The position numbers and the translations under genes are program-made. The notes under the pieces were generated by a model. That model was not told the DNA's origin. It ran no database searches and was given only the letters and a program-made list of their open reading frames with translations. From Planctomycetota bacterium (lineage in GTDB: Bacteria > Planctomycetota > PLA2 > JAEUHO01), in contig JADZCA010000019.1 of the NCBI GenBank assembly GCA_020851795.1, positions 1 to 34,030 on the forward strand: DNA of 34,030 bases, given 5' to 3'. The first letter of the stretch is position 1. Every line of letters starts with the position of its first letter. Of the stretch, positions 1 through 7,397 are shown piece after piece.

Positions 1-203
1 CCGGTGTGGGGCGCCAGAAACTCCTTCCGCTTCGCGATAGGCGCGAGGGCGAGCCGGCCCGCCGCATCGGGCTGGCTGTCGTGAGCATGGGGCCCTGACT
101 CGAGCACGAGCGCGTCCTGGCGCGCGTACCACGCGGGCGGGATCCGCGCGTCGCGACCGAGGGGCCCGGCGCGACGCGCTCGGTGCCCGCGCGGCGCGCC
201 GCG
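1..203. other. Window edge, no gene firmly assigned
   Basis: No complete gene is visible here. On the minus strand one frame stays open from just after the stop codon of the next gene to the window edge. Its translation reads like ordinary protein (for example the run PAWYARQDALVLES), and the only in-frame GTG is at 107. It may be the 5' part of a gene continuing beyond the window, lying directly downstream of the 204-554 gene on the same strand. A plus-strand frame ending at 113 is an equally short alternative. No family was recognised, and in DNA this GC-rich an open frame of this length means little. Confidence 0.25.
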
Positions 204-554
204 TCAGAGGAGGTCTTCGAGGTCGTCGGGGGAGACGTCGTCGCCGAACGCGACGGGCCCGTCGCCGAGCGCCTGCTGCGGGTCCACGCGGTCCTCCGAC
301 GGCTCGTGGCGCCGCTCGAGCCGGATCCAGCGCGCCGCGGCGAGCGACTCGAGGAAGGCGAGCGGCGACGACAGGTACACCTCGCCCCGGCGGCCCTGCG
401 CCGCCACCCGCGCCGCCACCCCCTGCATGTAGGACGCCACACCCCCGGCGGGGGCGCCCTGAGCCCGCGCCATCCACGCCACGACCTCCTCCGGGGTGCC
501 GAGGTACTCGTCACGCCCCACGGTGACCTTGCAGAGGAAGGGCCTGCGCGCCAT
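204..554 (-). CDS. Small conserved-looking protein of unknown function
   Basis: A 116-residue protein starting at ATG 554. The N-terminal half (start MARRPFLCKVTVGRDEY) looks like a small globular alpha/beta domain with an amphipathic helix around residues 21-30. The C-terminal 35 residues are acidic (ending DDVSPDDLEDLL) and probably disordered. There is no signal peptide or membrane segment, so it is likely cytoplasmic. I do not recognise the family. The start was chosen because a TATCCT hexamer (567-562) sits 7 nt upstream on this strand, matching the promoter-to-start spacing of many genes in the window; a longer open frame upstream overlaps the divergent gene and was rejected. The divergent neighbour at 576 shares the promoter, so the two may be co-expressed. 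Function cannot be inferred. Confidence 0.7.
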   Translation of the reverse strand: MARRPFLCKVTVGRDEYLGTPEEVVAWMARAQGAPAGGVASYMQGVAARVAAQGRRGEVYLSSPLAFLESLAAARWIRLERRHEPSEDRVDPQQALGDGPVAFGDDVSPDDLEDLL

Positions 555-560
555 GCGCCG

Positions 561-567
561 TAGGATA
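561..567. promoter_or_regulatory. Bidirectional -10 element (TAGGATA)
   Basis: TAGGAT reads on the plus strand (561-566) and TATCCT on the minus strand (567-562), so one 7-bp site gives a TANNNT hexamer in both directions. It lies 9 nt before the GTG at 576 and 7 nt before the ATG at 554. No TTGACA-like -35 is evident on the plus side. Both transcripts would be nearly leaderless. Confidence 0.55.
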
Positions 568-575
568 CGCCCCCC

Positions 576-1385
576 GTGCCGGCCGACCCCGCCGTCCCCG
601 ACGCCCTCGAGGTGCGCTTCGCCTACGCGACCGCCGTCGTGGCCTCGTTCGCGTGGATCGCCGCCACCATGCCGGGCGTGCACCTCGCGCAGGCGGGCCT
701 CTCCGAAGACCTCGCCACCCCGATGCACCGCGGGGCCCCGCTCGTCGTCCCGGCGCTGCTCCTCCTCGTGGGGATGCCCGTCGCGACGGTGCTCGCGCGC
801 GACCCCCTCGGGCTGCGCGGGCTGCTCTCGTGGGCGAGCGCCTTCGTCGCGGGCTACGCCGCCGCCGCGTTTGCCACCTGCCGCCCGCGCTCGTTCGGGT
901 GGGCCGTCGTCGGCGCGCTCGGGCTGCTCGCCGTCGTCAGCGTGCGCGACGCGCTGCGCGCCGGCCGCGCCGCCTCGGCGTCGCCGCCGCGCGAGCTGCC
1001 CCCGCGCACGGCCGACCTCCGGCTCGCGCTCGCCCTCCTCGCGCTCCTGACGCCCGCGGGCGTGCTCGCCGCCGGGGGCGAGGAGCGCGCGTCGTGGATC
1101 GTGCCGTTCCTCTTCCTCGCGCTCGCGGCCGCGGGCGAACGCAGGGCCCGGGGCCTGCTCGGCCTGCGGCGCGCCGCGACCGCGGCGCTCGTCCTCGTCG
1201 CGGCGCACCTCGTCGTCGCGCTGCGCTACGCCCTCGAAGACGGCGGGCCCGCGCCCGCCGGGTGGACGCCGTGGGGCGCGGCCGCGCTCGTCCTCTCGGG
1301 ACTCGTCCTCGTCCTCGCCGTGGCGTGGACCGCGGTGCTCCTCGTGCGGGGTCGCGGCGCGCGCCCCGCGGAGGCGGCGTCGTGA
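576..1385 (+). CDS. Integral membrane protein, unknown function
   Basis: A 269-residue protein from GTG 576. After a short polar N-terminus it contains about seven or eight hydrophobic segments, including AYATAVVASFAWIAATM near residue 15, PLVVPALLLLVGMPVA near 55, a pair around 85-130, LALALLALLTPAGVLAAG near 150 and AAALVLSGLVLVLAVAW near the C-terminus. It ends in a short Arg-rich tail, which suggests a cytoplasmic C-terminus. No catalytic motif or known family was recognised. It overlaps the next gene by 4 nt (GTGA at 1382-1385), a typical sign of translational coupling, and a MATE exporter follows. The three genes look like one operon driven from the TAGGAT hexamer at 561-566. A role in transport or envelope function is possible but is only inferred from context. 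Confidence 0.75.
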   Translation: MPADPAVPDALEVRFAYATAVVASFAWIAATMPGVHLAQAGLSEDLATPMHRGAPLVVPALLLLVGMPVATVLARDPLGLRGLLSWASAFVAGYAAAAFATCRPRSFGWAVVGALGLLAVVSVRDALRAGRAASASPPRELPPRTADLRLALALLALLTPAGVLAAGGEERASWIVPFLFLALAAAGERRARGLLGLRRAATAALVLVAAHLVVALRYALEDGGPAPAGWTPWGAAALVLSGLVLVLAVAWTAVLLVRGRGARPAEAAS

Positions 1386-2185
1386 GCGGGGCCGCGCCCG
1401 CCCCCGCCGTCGTGGCGCCCGTCGTGGGCGGCGCGGACGCCGCGCTCGACGTCGCGACCCCGCCCGCCGCCGCGCGCGCGCGCGCCCGGCTCGCGCTCGT
1501 GCTCGTCGGCCTCGGGCTGTGGCTGCTCCCCTGGCTCGGCGCCGAGCGGGGCCCGGCCCGCGCCGGCGCGCCGGCCGCGCTCGGCTTCGCCTTCGCGTGG
1601 GGGACGGCGGCGACCGCGCTGCTCGCCCGCACGCGCCGCGGGCTCCTCGTCGGCGAGGCGCTCATCTCCGCGCTCGTCGCCGGCACGCTCGCGGCCCTCG
1701 TCGCGCTGCACCACCCTTGGCTCCCCGGGCCCGACCGCACCGCCACGCTGCTCCCGATCTTCGGCCCGCTCGCCGCGCTCGGCGTGCTCGACGCGGTCTC
1801 GCGCCTGCGCCGCCCCGCGCTCGGCGGCGAGGTCGCCGCGATCCGCGCCACGGCCGCGCTCCTGTGCGCGGGCGCGCTGTGGGTGGCGGCCGACCCGCTG
1901 CCGGCCGTCGTCGCCGTCGTGCTCGCCCTCGCCCCCGCGGCGGTCGTGCGCCCCGTCACCGCGCGCGGCGCGCGGCGCGGGCTCGAGGCGCTCGCGCTGC
2001 TCGCCGCCGTCGCGCTGTTCCTCGCGCCCGAGGCCCACGGCTGGCTCGTCGCGCCGCCCGTCTCGCCGGAGTCGCCCACCGTGTGGGCGTTCCTCCACCC
2101 GCTCGTCGCGGTCGCGCTCGCGGCGCTCGCGGTGCGCGGCCTCCTGCTGCCCGAGGGCGCCGACGCGCCCACGGCGCCGCGCTGA
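1382..2185 (+). CDS. Integral membrane protein, unknown function
   Basis: A 267-residue protein starting at GTG 1382, which overlaps the stop of the previous gene. A GGAGG at 1370-1374, 7 nt upstream, supports this start. An Ala/Val-rich N-terminus (about residues 1-35) precedes roughly eight hydrophobic segments (for example LALVLVGLGLWLLPWL, ISALVAGTLAALVALHH, AVVAVVLALAPAAVV and LVAVALAALAVRGLLL). Length and topology resemble those of the preceding gene, so the pair may form a hetero-oligomer or have arisen by duplication, although I see no clear sequence identity. The MATE gene begins 8 nt after its stop. Function is unknown; the tight operon with an exporter is the only hint. Confidence 0.75.
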   Translation: MSGAAPAPAVVAPVVGGADAALDVATPPAAARARARLALVLVGLGLWLLPWLGAERGPARAGAPAALGFAFAWGTAATALLARTRRGLLVGEALISALVAGTLAALVALHHPWLPGPDRTATLLPIFGPLAALGVLDAVSRLRRPALGGEVAAIRATAALLCAGALWVAADPLPAVVAVVLALAPAAVVRPVTARGARRGLEALALLAAVALFLAPEAHGWLVAPPVSPESPTVWAFLHPLVAVALAALAVRGLLLPEGADAPTAPR

Positions 2186-2193
2186 GCGCGGCC

Positions 2194-3627
2194 GTGCCGG
2201 CGGCCTGCGCCGAGCCCGCCGCGGCGCCGCGGCGTCCCGCCTCGACGACCCGCGAGGTCCTCGCGCTCGCGGTGCCGGCCACGCTGTCGGGGTTCGTCCA
2301 GCTCGCCTACCACTGGGTCAACCTCGGCTGGGTCGGGCGCCTGCCCGACGCGACGACCGCGGCGGCGGGGCTCTCGGTGGCGACGTTCGGGATCTGGCTC
2401 GTGCACTCCGTCGCGGCGCTCGTCGTGGCGGGCGCGGGCTCGGTGGTCGGGCGCTACGTCGGCGCGGTGCGCCCCGCGGCGGCGTCCTACGTCGCGAGCC
2501 AGGCCCTGCGCGCCGCGCTGGCGCTGGGCCTCGCGATCGGCGTCCTCGGGGGCTTCGTCGCGCCTTCGCTGTTCGAGCGGAGCGGGACGTCGCCCGCGGC
2601 CGCCGCGCAGGGCACCGCCTACCTCCGCATCGCGTTCGCCGGCGCGGCGGCGAGCCTGCTCCAGCTCACCGCCGACGCGGTCTGGCGCGGGCACGGCTCC
2701 ACGCGGGTCCCGCTGCTGACCTCGGCGGTCGGGCTCTCGCTCAACGCCGCGCTCGACCCGCTGCTCATGTTCGGCGTCGGACCGCTGCCGCGCCTGGGCC
2801 TGCCCGGCGCGGCGGTCGCGACGGTGCTCGCGAGCGCCACCGCGGCGGCGATCTCCTTCGCGCTGCTGCGCCGGCACGGCCACGTCGCGGGCGCGCGGCC
2901 GCCCGACGACGTGATGCGGCTCGACGCCCGCACGCGGCTCTCGGGCGGGCCGCCGCGCTGGCTCGACCTCGCGGTGCTGCGGCGGTTCGTGCGCGTGGGC
3001 CTGCCCGTCGCGGCCAACGGCGTCTTCTTCGTCCTCGTCTACCTCTGGCTGTCGCACCTCGTCACCGAGGTCGGGGGCGACGCGGCGCTCGCCGGCCTCG
3101 GCGTCGGGCTGCGCGGCGAGCAGGTCGCGTTCCTCCTCGGGTCGGGCTGCTCGATGGCGGCGGCGTCGCTCGTCGCGCGCCAGCTCGGCGCGGGGCGCCC
3201 CGACGAGGCGGCGCGCGCGGCGTGGCGCGCGACGGCCGTGGGGAGCGCTGGCTGCCTCCTGTGGAGCCTCGCGCTGTTCCTGCTGCCCGAGCTGCTCGCG
3301 CGGGCGTTCCTCTCCGACGCCGCCGACACCGCGGCGGCGCGCGCCCACGCGGTGGCGTACTGGCGCATCGTCGCGTTCTGCCTCGTGCTGCAGGCGTGGG
3401 AGGCGGTGCTCGACGGGGCGTTCTCCGGCGCGGGCATGACGGTGCCGCCGATGGTGGTGACGACGTCGCTCGTCGCGGTGCGCGTGCCGCTGGCGCGATG
3501 GGCGGCGGTGGACCTCGGCCACGGCGTCCCCGGCATCTGGGCGGTGATCGCGGCGACCGCGGCCCTGCGCGGGGTGGCGATCGCCGCGTGGTTCTCGCGC
3601 GGGACGTGGAAGCACCGCACGGTGTGA
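2194..3627 (+). CDS. MATE family efflux transporter
   Basis: A 477-residue protein from GTG 2194, within the usual 440-480 residue range for MATE exporters, with about twelve hydrophobic segments. MATE (NorM/DinF-type) proteins are inner-membrane antiporters that export cationic drugs or metabolites using a Na+ or H+ gradient. Family-like features include the N-terminal stretch VLALAVPATLSGFVQLAYHW, leading to a first helix and the W-V-G-R-L turn, the two-fold repeated architecture, and the second half beginning near residue 265 (FVRVGLPVAANGVFFVLVY). The GTG is the first start after the upstream stop, leaving an 8-nt gap with no evident Shine-Dalgarno, so translation is probably coupled to the upstream membrane protein. 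Substrate is unknown. A lipid or oligosaccharide flippase of the same MOP superfamily is a less likely alternative. Confidence 0.88.
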   Translation: MPAACAEPAAAPRRPASTTREVLALAVPATLSGFVQLAYHWVNLGWVGRLPDATTAAAGLSVATFGIWLVHSVAALVVAGAGSVVGRYVGAVRPAAASYVASQALRAALALGLAIGVLGGFVAPSLFERSGTSPAAAAQGTAYLRIAFAGAAASLLQLTADAVWRGHGSTRVPLLTSAVGLSLNAALDPLLMFGVGPLPRLGLPGAAVATVLASATAAAISFALLRRHGHVAGARPPDDVMRLDARTRLSGGPPRWLDLAVLRRFVRVGLPVAANGVFFVLVYLWLSHLVTEVGGDAALAGLGVGLRGEQVAFLLGSGCSMAAASLVARQLGAGRPDEAARAAWRATAVGSAGCLLWSLALFLLPELLARAFLSDAADTAAARAHAVAYWRIVAFCLVLQAWEAVLDGAFSGAGMTVPPMVVTTSLVAVRVPLARWAAVDLGHGVPGIWAVIAATAALRGVAIAAWFSRGTWKHRTV

Positions 3628-3696
3628 GGCGGCGGGCTCGCGGCGGCGTCCCGCTGCGCCGCGCGGGCGTACGGGCCGCGGCGGGCGGACCTCGCG

Positions 3697-3702
3697 TACC
3701 TT
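3697..3702 (+). promoter_or_regulatory. Putative -10 hexamer TACCTT
   Basis: A TANNNT hexamer separated by a 10-nt G/C tract from the ATG at 3713. There is no Shine-Dalgarno between them, consistent with a very short leader. Confidence 0.4.
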
Positions 3703-3712
3703 GGGGCCCCCG

Positions 3713-4633
3713 ATGGACGTCCCGCCGGCTCCCGCCCCGCGCCCGCTCGCGCTCGTCGGCGCGCTCGTCGGCGCGCTCGCGGTCGCGGTGCTCGCGAGCG
3801 GGCCGCTGCACCACGCGATCGCCGCGCTCGGCGGCGACCCGGAGTTCCCCAAGGTCTTCCGCTACCTCGCGCTCGCCCTGCTCGTCGGGGTGCTGTTCGC
3901 GACGCTGCGCCCCTGGCGCGACGTGCCGCGCGACGTCTGGGGGCTGCGGGGGCCCGTGGCGCGCACGCTCCGCCTCCTGCTCGCGGGGGCGGTCGCGGTC
4001 GCGGTGTTGCTCACTCTGGTCGCGTGCGTCCACGCGCTCGCGGGTGCGGTCGCGTGGGACGACGCGCCGTGGGCGTGGCGCAAGTTCCTCCGCCGGCTCC
4101 CGAAGTACCTGCTGCCGGCGGTCCCGTTCGCGCTGCTCGAGGAGTCGTTCTTCCGTGGGTGGCTCCCCGACCGGCTCCGCCGGCGCCACGGGCCCCGCGC
4201 GGCGGTGGTGGTCGCGGCCGCGGTGTTCGCGCTGCTGCACGCGTTCCGCCGTTCGGACGCGCCCGACGTCGCGCCCGGGGCGGCGGGCGCGCTCGCGATC
4301 GTCGCGGCGTGGGCGCGCAACGCGGCCGACGTCGCCTCCACGGGGCCGTCGCTCGTCGGCCTCTTCCTCTTCGCGCTGGTGCTGTCGGCGGCGCGCGCGC
4401 GCTTCTCGACGCTCGCGTTCTCGGTGGGCGCGCACGCGGCGGCCTACGCCTACCTCCCGCTCTACAGCGCGCTCACGCAGCCCGTGCACGACGGCGTGGG
4501 CGACCCGCCGTGGTCGTGGCTCGGCAGCAAGTGGCTCTACGACGGCGTGCCCGGCGCGCTGCTGCTCGCGGCGCTCCTCGTGCTGCTGGCTCGACGCCCG
4601 CGCGTGGAGGCGCCGGCCCCGCCGCCGACGTAG
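3713..4633 (+). CDS. CPBP family intramembrane glutamic protease
   Basis: A 306-residue polytopic membrane protein from ATG 3713. It carries the CPBP (CAAX protease and bacteriocin-processing) signature: E143-E144-S-F-F-R148 as motif 1 and F172-x3-H176 as motif 2. The usual third motif with a downstream His and Asn/Asp is only partly present (a His in the stretch SVGAHAAAY near residue 240). CPBP proteases cut within or next to membranes; bacterial members mature peptides, confer bacteriocin immunity or remove C-terminal sorting signals. Hydrophobic segments flank both motifs. The ATG was preferred to an in-frame TTG at 3701 because the TTG overlaps the TACCTT hexamer. It lies 85 nt after the MATE gene and probably has its own promoter. 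Substrate is unknown. Confidence 0.85.
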   Translation: MDVPPAPAPRPLALVGALVGALAVAVLASGPLHHAIAALGGDPEFPKVFRYLALALLVGVLFATLRPWRDVPRDVWGLRGPVARTLRLLLAGAVAVAVLLTLVACVHALAGAVAWDDAPWAWRKFLRRLPKYLLPAVPFALLEESFFRGWLPDRLRRRHGPRAAVVVAAAVFALLHAFRRSDAPDVAPGAAGALAIVAAWARNAADVASTGPSLVGLFLFALVLSAARARFSTLAFSVGAHAAAYAYLPLYSALTQPVHDGVGDPPWSWLGSKWLYDGVPGALLLAALLVLLARRPRVEAPAPPPT

Positions 4634-4737
4634 GCGGGCGCCTCGCGACGACGCGAGCGACGGGCCCCGCGCCGTCGGGGCGCGCCTCGCCCCTTGCGGG
4701 TGCGGAGGGGGCGGATACGGTGGCGCACGGACTCGAC

Positions 4738-5423
4738 ATGGGAATCGCGATCCCCGCCGCCCGCCCGCCTCGCGCCGCCGCTCGCGCATGCTGTGTCGAC
4801 CGTCGGCACGGCCGGAGGTCGGGGCCGTCCACCGCGACCGGCCATCGAGCGGGGCGCCGGGTCTCCTGGCGGCGGCTTCGGCGCGCCATCCCTGAGCTCA
4901 TTGCACGGGGCGAGTGGCTCGAACTGGAGCGCGCGATCACCGCCGTCCTCGAGGTCGCCCGGCACCCCTTCGTTCGGTCGCAGGCGTTGGGCGGCCTCGC
5001 GAGCACGCTCTGGGAGCGGGGCCGGCGCGCGCGGGCGCTTCGTGTCCAGCGCCAAGCGGTGGGAGAGGCGACCCGCGACTCGCCGCGGCAGCTCGTCGAG
5101 ACGTGGCATTGGGCGATGCTGCTCCGGTGCGCGGGGGCGCGGCGTCGGGCGGACCGGGTGATGCTCGCGAGCATCGGTCTCGCGGTGCGGTCCGGCGTCG
5201 AGGTCCCGCTCGACGAGCTGCGCCGGATGTTCGACGTGGCGACGGCGAGTCGCTCGAGCGACGCACGACGGAACTGGCAGCGGCTCGCGCGTCGCTCGTG
5301 GAGGCGCTTCTGCCGGGGATCGAAGCGGCCGACGACCTTCGGCGCGCCCGAGCTTTGGAGGCGGCCTCGGGCGCCCGCAGCGCGGTGCCAGGCACCGCAC
5401 TGCGGTGCCTGGCACCGAAGTGA
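4738..5423 (+). pseudogene. Frameshifted helical-repeat (TPR-like) protein
   Basis: Coding character is clear but changes frame. From about 4890 to 5240 one frame encodes helical sequence (ELIARGEWLELERAITAVLE, ASTLWERGRRARALRVQR, WHWAMLLRCAGARRRADRV) resembling TPR-type helix pairs. From about 5244 the sensible frame shifts by -1 and continues ESLERRTTELAAARASLVEA to a TGA at 5421-5423. No slippery heptamer is visible at the junction, so mutation or an assembly error is more likely than programmed frameshifting. The last dozen codons (AVPGTALRCLAPK) come from the palindrome at 5383-5417, meaning a repeat supplies the C-terminus. The ATG at 4738 is 16 nt after a TACGGT hexamer, but the first 50 residues are Arg/Pro-rich and unconvincing, so the true start is uncertain. 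Function is unknown. Confidence 0.55.
5383..5417. repeat. Perfect 35-bp palindrome, GGTGCC/GGCACC (REP-like)
   Basis: Two 17-bp arms (5383-5399 and 5401-5417) are exact reverse complements around one central base. Each contains the core GGTGCCWGGCACC, and another GGTGCC follows at 5424. It lies between two convergent genes, supplies the end of the plus-strand frame, and could also act as a bidirectional hairpin terminator. Related GGTGCCCGGCAC units occur at 30536 and 30590. Confidence 0.8.
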
Positions 5424-5470
5424 GGTGCCCGGCGCGCGCGCGGTCGTCGACGGCGTCGCGCCCCCGCCGC

Positions 5471-7066
5471 TCACTTCTCGGGCTCGGCCAGCGAGCGGAG
5501 CAGCTCCTTCGCCTCGCGTCCCACGGGATGGTCGCCGTACGCCTTGCGCACCTGTTCGAGCGCTTCGGTCGCCTCGGGCTTCTTCCCGGCCTCCAGCAGC
5601 GCCTTCGCCTTCGCGAGCTCGCCGGCGCCGCGCTTCTCGATCTGCGCCTCCGCCGCGCGCGCCTCCTCGACGAGCGACGCCGGGCGCTTGAGCTCGTCGA
5701 TGTCGTGGATCGCGCGCATCGCGGCCCGCACGTCCCAGGCCTTCAGCGCCGCACGAAGCTCCTCGCCCGCCTTGCGCGCCGCGAGGAAGCTCGGCGCGGG
5801 GCCGTCGGGCACGCGCTCCTGCGCCGTCGCCGCCGCCGTCCGGAAGAGCTCGATCGGTGCGTCGCCCATCGCGGCGAAGAGGTGGTTCCCGTCCGAGTCC
5901 ACCCACACGACGGCAGGAAGGACGACCACGTCGTAGCGCTTGCGGAGGTCGCCGCGCTCGTCGGCGTCCACGAGCACCGGCACGTAGCCCTTGACGCGCT
6001 CGAGGACCTCCTTGTCCTTCCACGTGCGCGCGCCGAAGATCGGGCCCCAGTGGTCCTTGATCGAGGTGAAGAAGAGCATCGCGGGCTTCCCCGCGTTCCA
6101 CGCCTTGTCGAGCCCCTTCTCGAAGCCCTCGACGAACTTCACGTTGCCGACGTGCGCCGACCAGTCCTTCGGAGGCGGGGGCGCGCCCACGGGCTGCGCC
6201 TTCAGGTCGCGGTGGAACGTCCACTCCATCCACGCCTTCGTCTCGTCGTTCTCGACGCGCAGCGTCACGTCGAGCACGTCCTCGCGTACGCACCCGTCCA
6301 GGTCGACCCACGTGGTGCCCTCGGCGCGGATGCGCGTCAGCGCGGCGCCGTCGCCGACCCCGACCTCCTTGGGCGTCATGCCGGCGGGCTGCGGCCGGCG
6401 GACCGACGCGACGGTCTTGAGGCGCGCACACTTCACGCCGCCGTGGAGCTCCACGGCCAGCAGCGTCTGGGTGACGAAGCCCGTGGCCGGCGCGTCGCCC
6501 TGCTGCTTGATCGACCAGAGGAAGTACGGGATCGGCAGGTCCCAGACGTCGCCCACGCGCACCGGCTTCTCGGGCAGGTAGGGCAGCAGCCACGCCCCCG
6601 TCGGCCGGAACACGTCGCCGAGCGCCCCCTCCGCGACCCCACCCGTCGCCGTCGCGCTCCCGACGTAGCCGTGGGCGTCGAGCGTCGAGAGCACCGTCAC
6701 CTCGGCGCCGCGCTCCGCCACGCGCCCCATCAGGTCCAAGTTCTCGACGGCGAGGCCGGTCACCGTGAGGGTGGCGGCCACCTGCGGCCGCCCCTTCGCG
6801 TCGGGCTTCGCGGGGGCCGCCACCGCGTCGAACTCGACCGCCGTCTCCGCGCTGCGGTCCGCCCACGCGTGGTGGTGCTTGGTGACGACGCGCGCCCTCG
6901 GCAGCTTCGTCGCGTCCGACACGGTGCGCTTGAGCGTGATCGGCGACCCGCTGGGCATCGCCTTCGGCCGCGTCGGCGACCACTCGTCGGCGGCCGACGG
7001 CCGCGACGCGAGCGCGCCGCCGAGCACCGCGAACAGGACCCGCAACGCCACCCGGTGCATTCCCAT
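5471..7066 (-). CDS. Secreted protein with cysteine-less thioredoxin-like domain
   Basis: A 531-residue protein from ATG 7066 (alternative Met at residue 3). Residues 1-26 form a signal peptide (RVALRVLFAVLGGALASRPSAA, then DEW). Residues 27 to about 320 are mostly beta and unassigned. From about 326 (GKPAMLFFTSIKDHWG) to about 405 there is a thioredoxin-like fold with the typical cis-Pro region (VVLPAVVWVD, Pro near 384). The position of the CxxC active site reads HWGPIFG, with no cysteines, so disulfide exchange is not expected. The C-terminal 120 residues are helical and TPR-like (LAKAKALLEAGKKPEATEAL). A TACGAT hexamer ends 6 nt before the start codon, suggesting a leaderless mRNA. It converges with the pseudogene at 4738. 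Export and a binding or scaffold role are inferred; no specific family is recognised. Confidence 0.82.
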   Translation of the reverse strand: MGMHRVALRVLFAVLGGALASRPSAADEWSPTRPKAMPSGSPITLKRTVSDATKLPRARVVTKHHHAWADRSAETAVEFDAVAAPAKPDAKGRPQVAATLTVTGLAVENLDLMGRVAERGAEVTVLSTLDAHGYVGSATATGGVAEGALGDVFRPTGAWLLPYLPEKPVRVGDVWDLPIPYFLWSIKQQGDAPATGFVTQTLLAVELHGGVKCARLKTVASVRRPQPAGMTPKEVGVGDGAALTRIRAEGTTWVDLDGCVREDVLDVTLRVENDETKAWMEWTFHRDLKAQPVGAPPPPKDWSAHVGNVKFVEGFEKGLDKAWNAGKPAMLFFTSIKDHWGPIFGARTWKDKEVLERVKGYVPVLVDADERGDLRKRYDVVVLPAVVWVDSDGNHLFAAMGDAPIELFRTAAATAQERVPDGPAPSFLAARKAGEELRAALKAWDVRAAMRAIHDIDELKRPASLVEEARAAEAQIEKRGAGELAKAKALLEAGKKPEATEALEQVRKAYGDHPVGREAKELLRSLAEPEK

Positions 7067-7072
7067 GGGGCG

Positions 7073-7078
7073 ATCGTA
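7073..7078 (-). promoter_or_regulatory. Putative -10 hexamer TACGAT
   Basis: On the minus strand TACGAT is followed by CGCCCC and then the ATG at 7066. Six intervening bases would place the transcription start at or next to the start codon. Confidence 0.5.
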
Positions 7079-7267
7079 CCGTTCCCGCGGTCCGCCCGGG
7101 CTCGGCCCCGCCCTGCGGTGCGCCGCCTCGCGCGAGCCCGACACCCCCCCCCGCGGGGGACGACCCTGCTTGGTCGCCGACCCGCCACAGGCCCTCGGCG
7201 CGTGTTCGTGTGATGGCAGGTCCGGGGTGCCCCCGGGGCCCCCGGCGTGAGGCGGGGGCACGACGAC

Positions 7268-7324
7268 GGATGTCGTGCGAAATCGACATCCCCTTCAGTC
7301 GGACCCGTACGGATGCCGAAGGGG
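7268..7324 (+). promoter_or_regulatory. Two consecutive inverted repeats upstream of the FG-GAP gene
   Basis: GGATGTCG (7268-7275) and CGACATCC (7284-7291) are perfect 8-bp arms around an 8-nt spacer. A second pair, CCCCTTC (7290-7296) and GAAGGGG (7318-7324), overlaps the first by two bases. They lie 70-130 nt before the ATG at 7398. They could form alternative hairpins in a leader, or the first could be an operator for a dimeric regulator; the sequence does not say which. Confidence 0.45.
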
Positions 7325-7397
7325 ACGACTGGGTGCCGAGCCTGCGTCGGGGCCCAGGGATGTGAGGCGGGTGGACTCCCGCCAGGAAGGCCAAACC

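Noticed and set aside
3701..3712. TTG at 3701 as start of the CPBP protease
   Set aside because: It overlaps the TACCTT hexamer, and the ATG at 3713 fits the promoter-to-start spacing seen elsewhere.
5236..5260. Programmed -1 ribosomal frameshift in the helical-repeat gene
   Set aside because: There is no slippery heptamer or clear downstream pseudoknot, and the upstream frame stays open far beyond, so mutation or sequence error is more economical.
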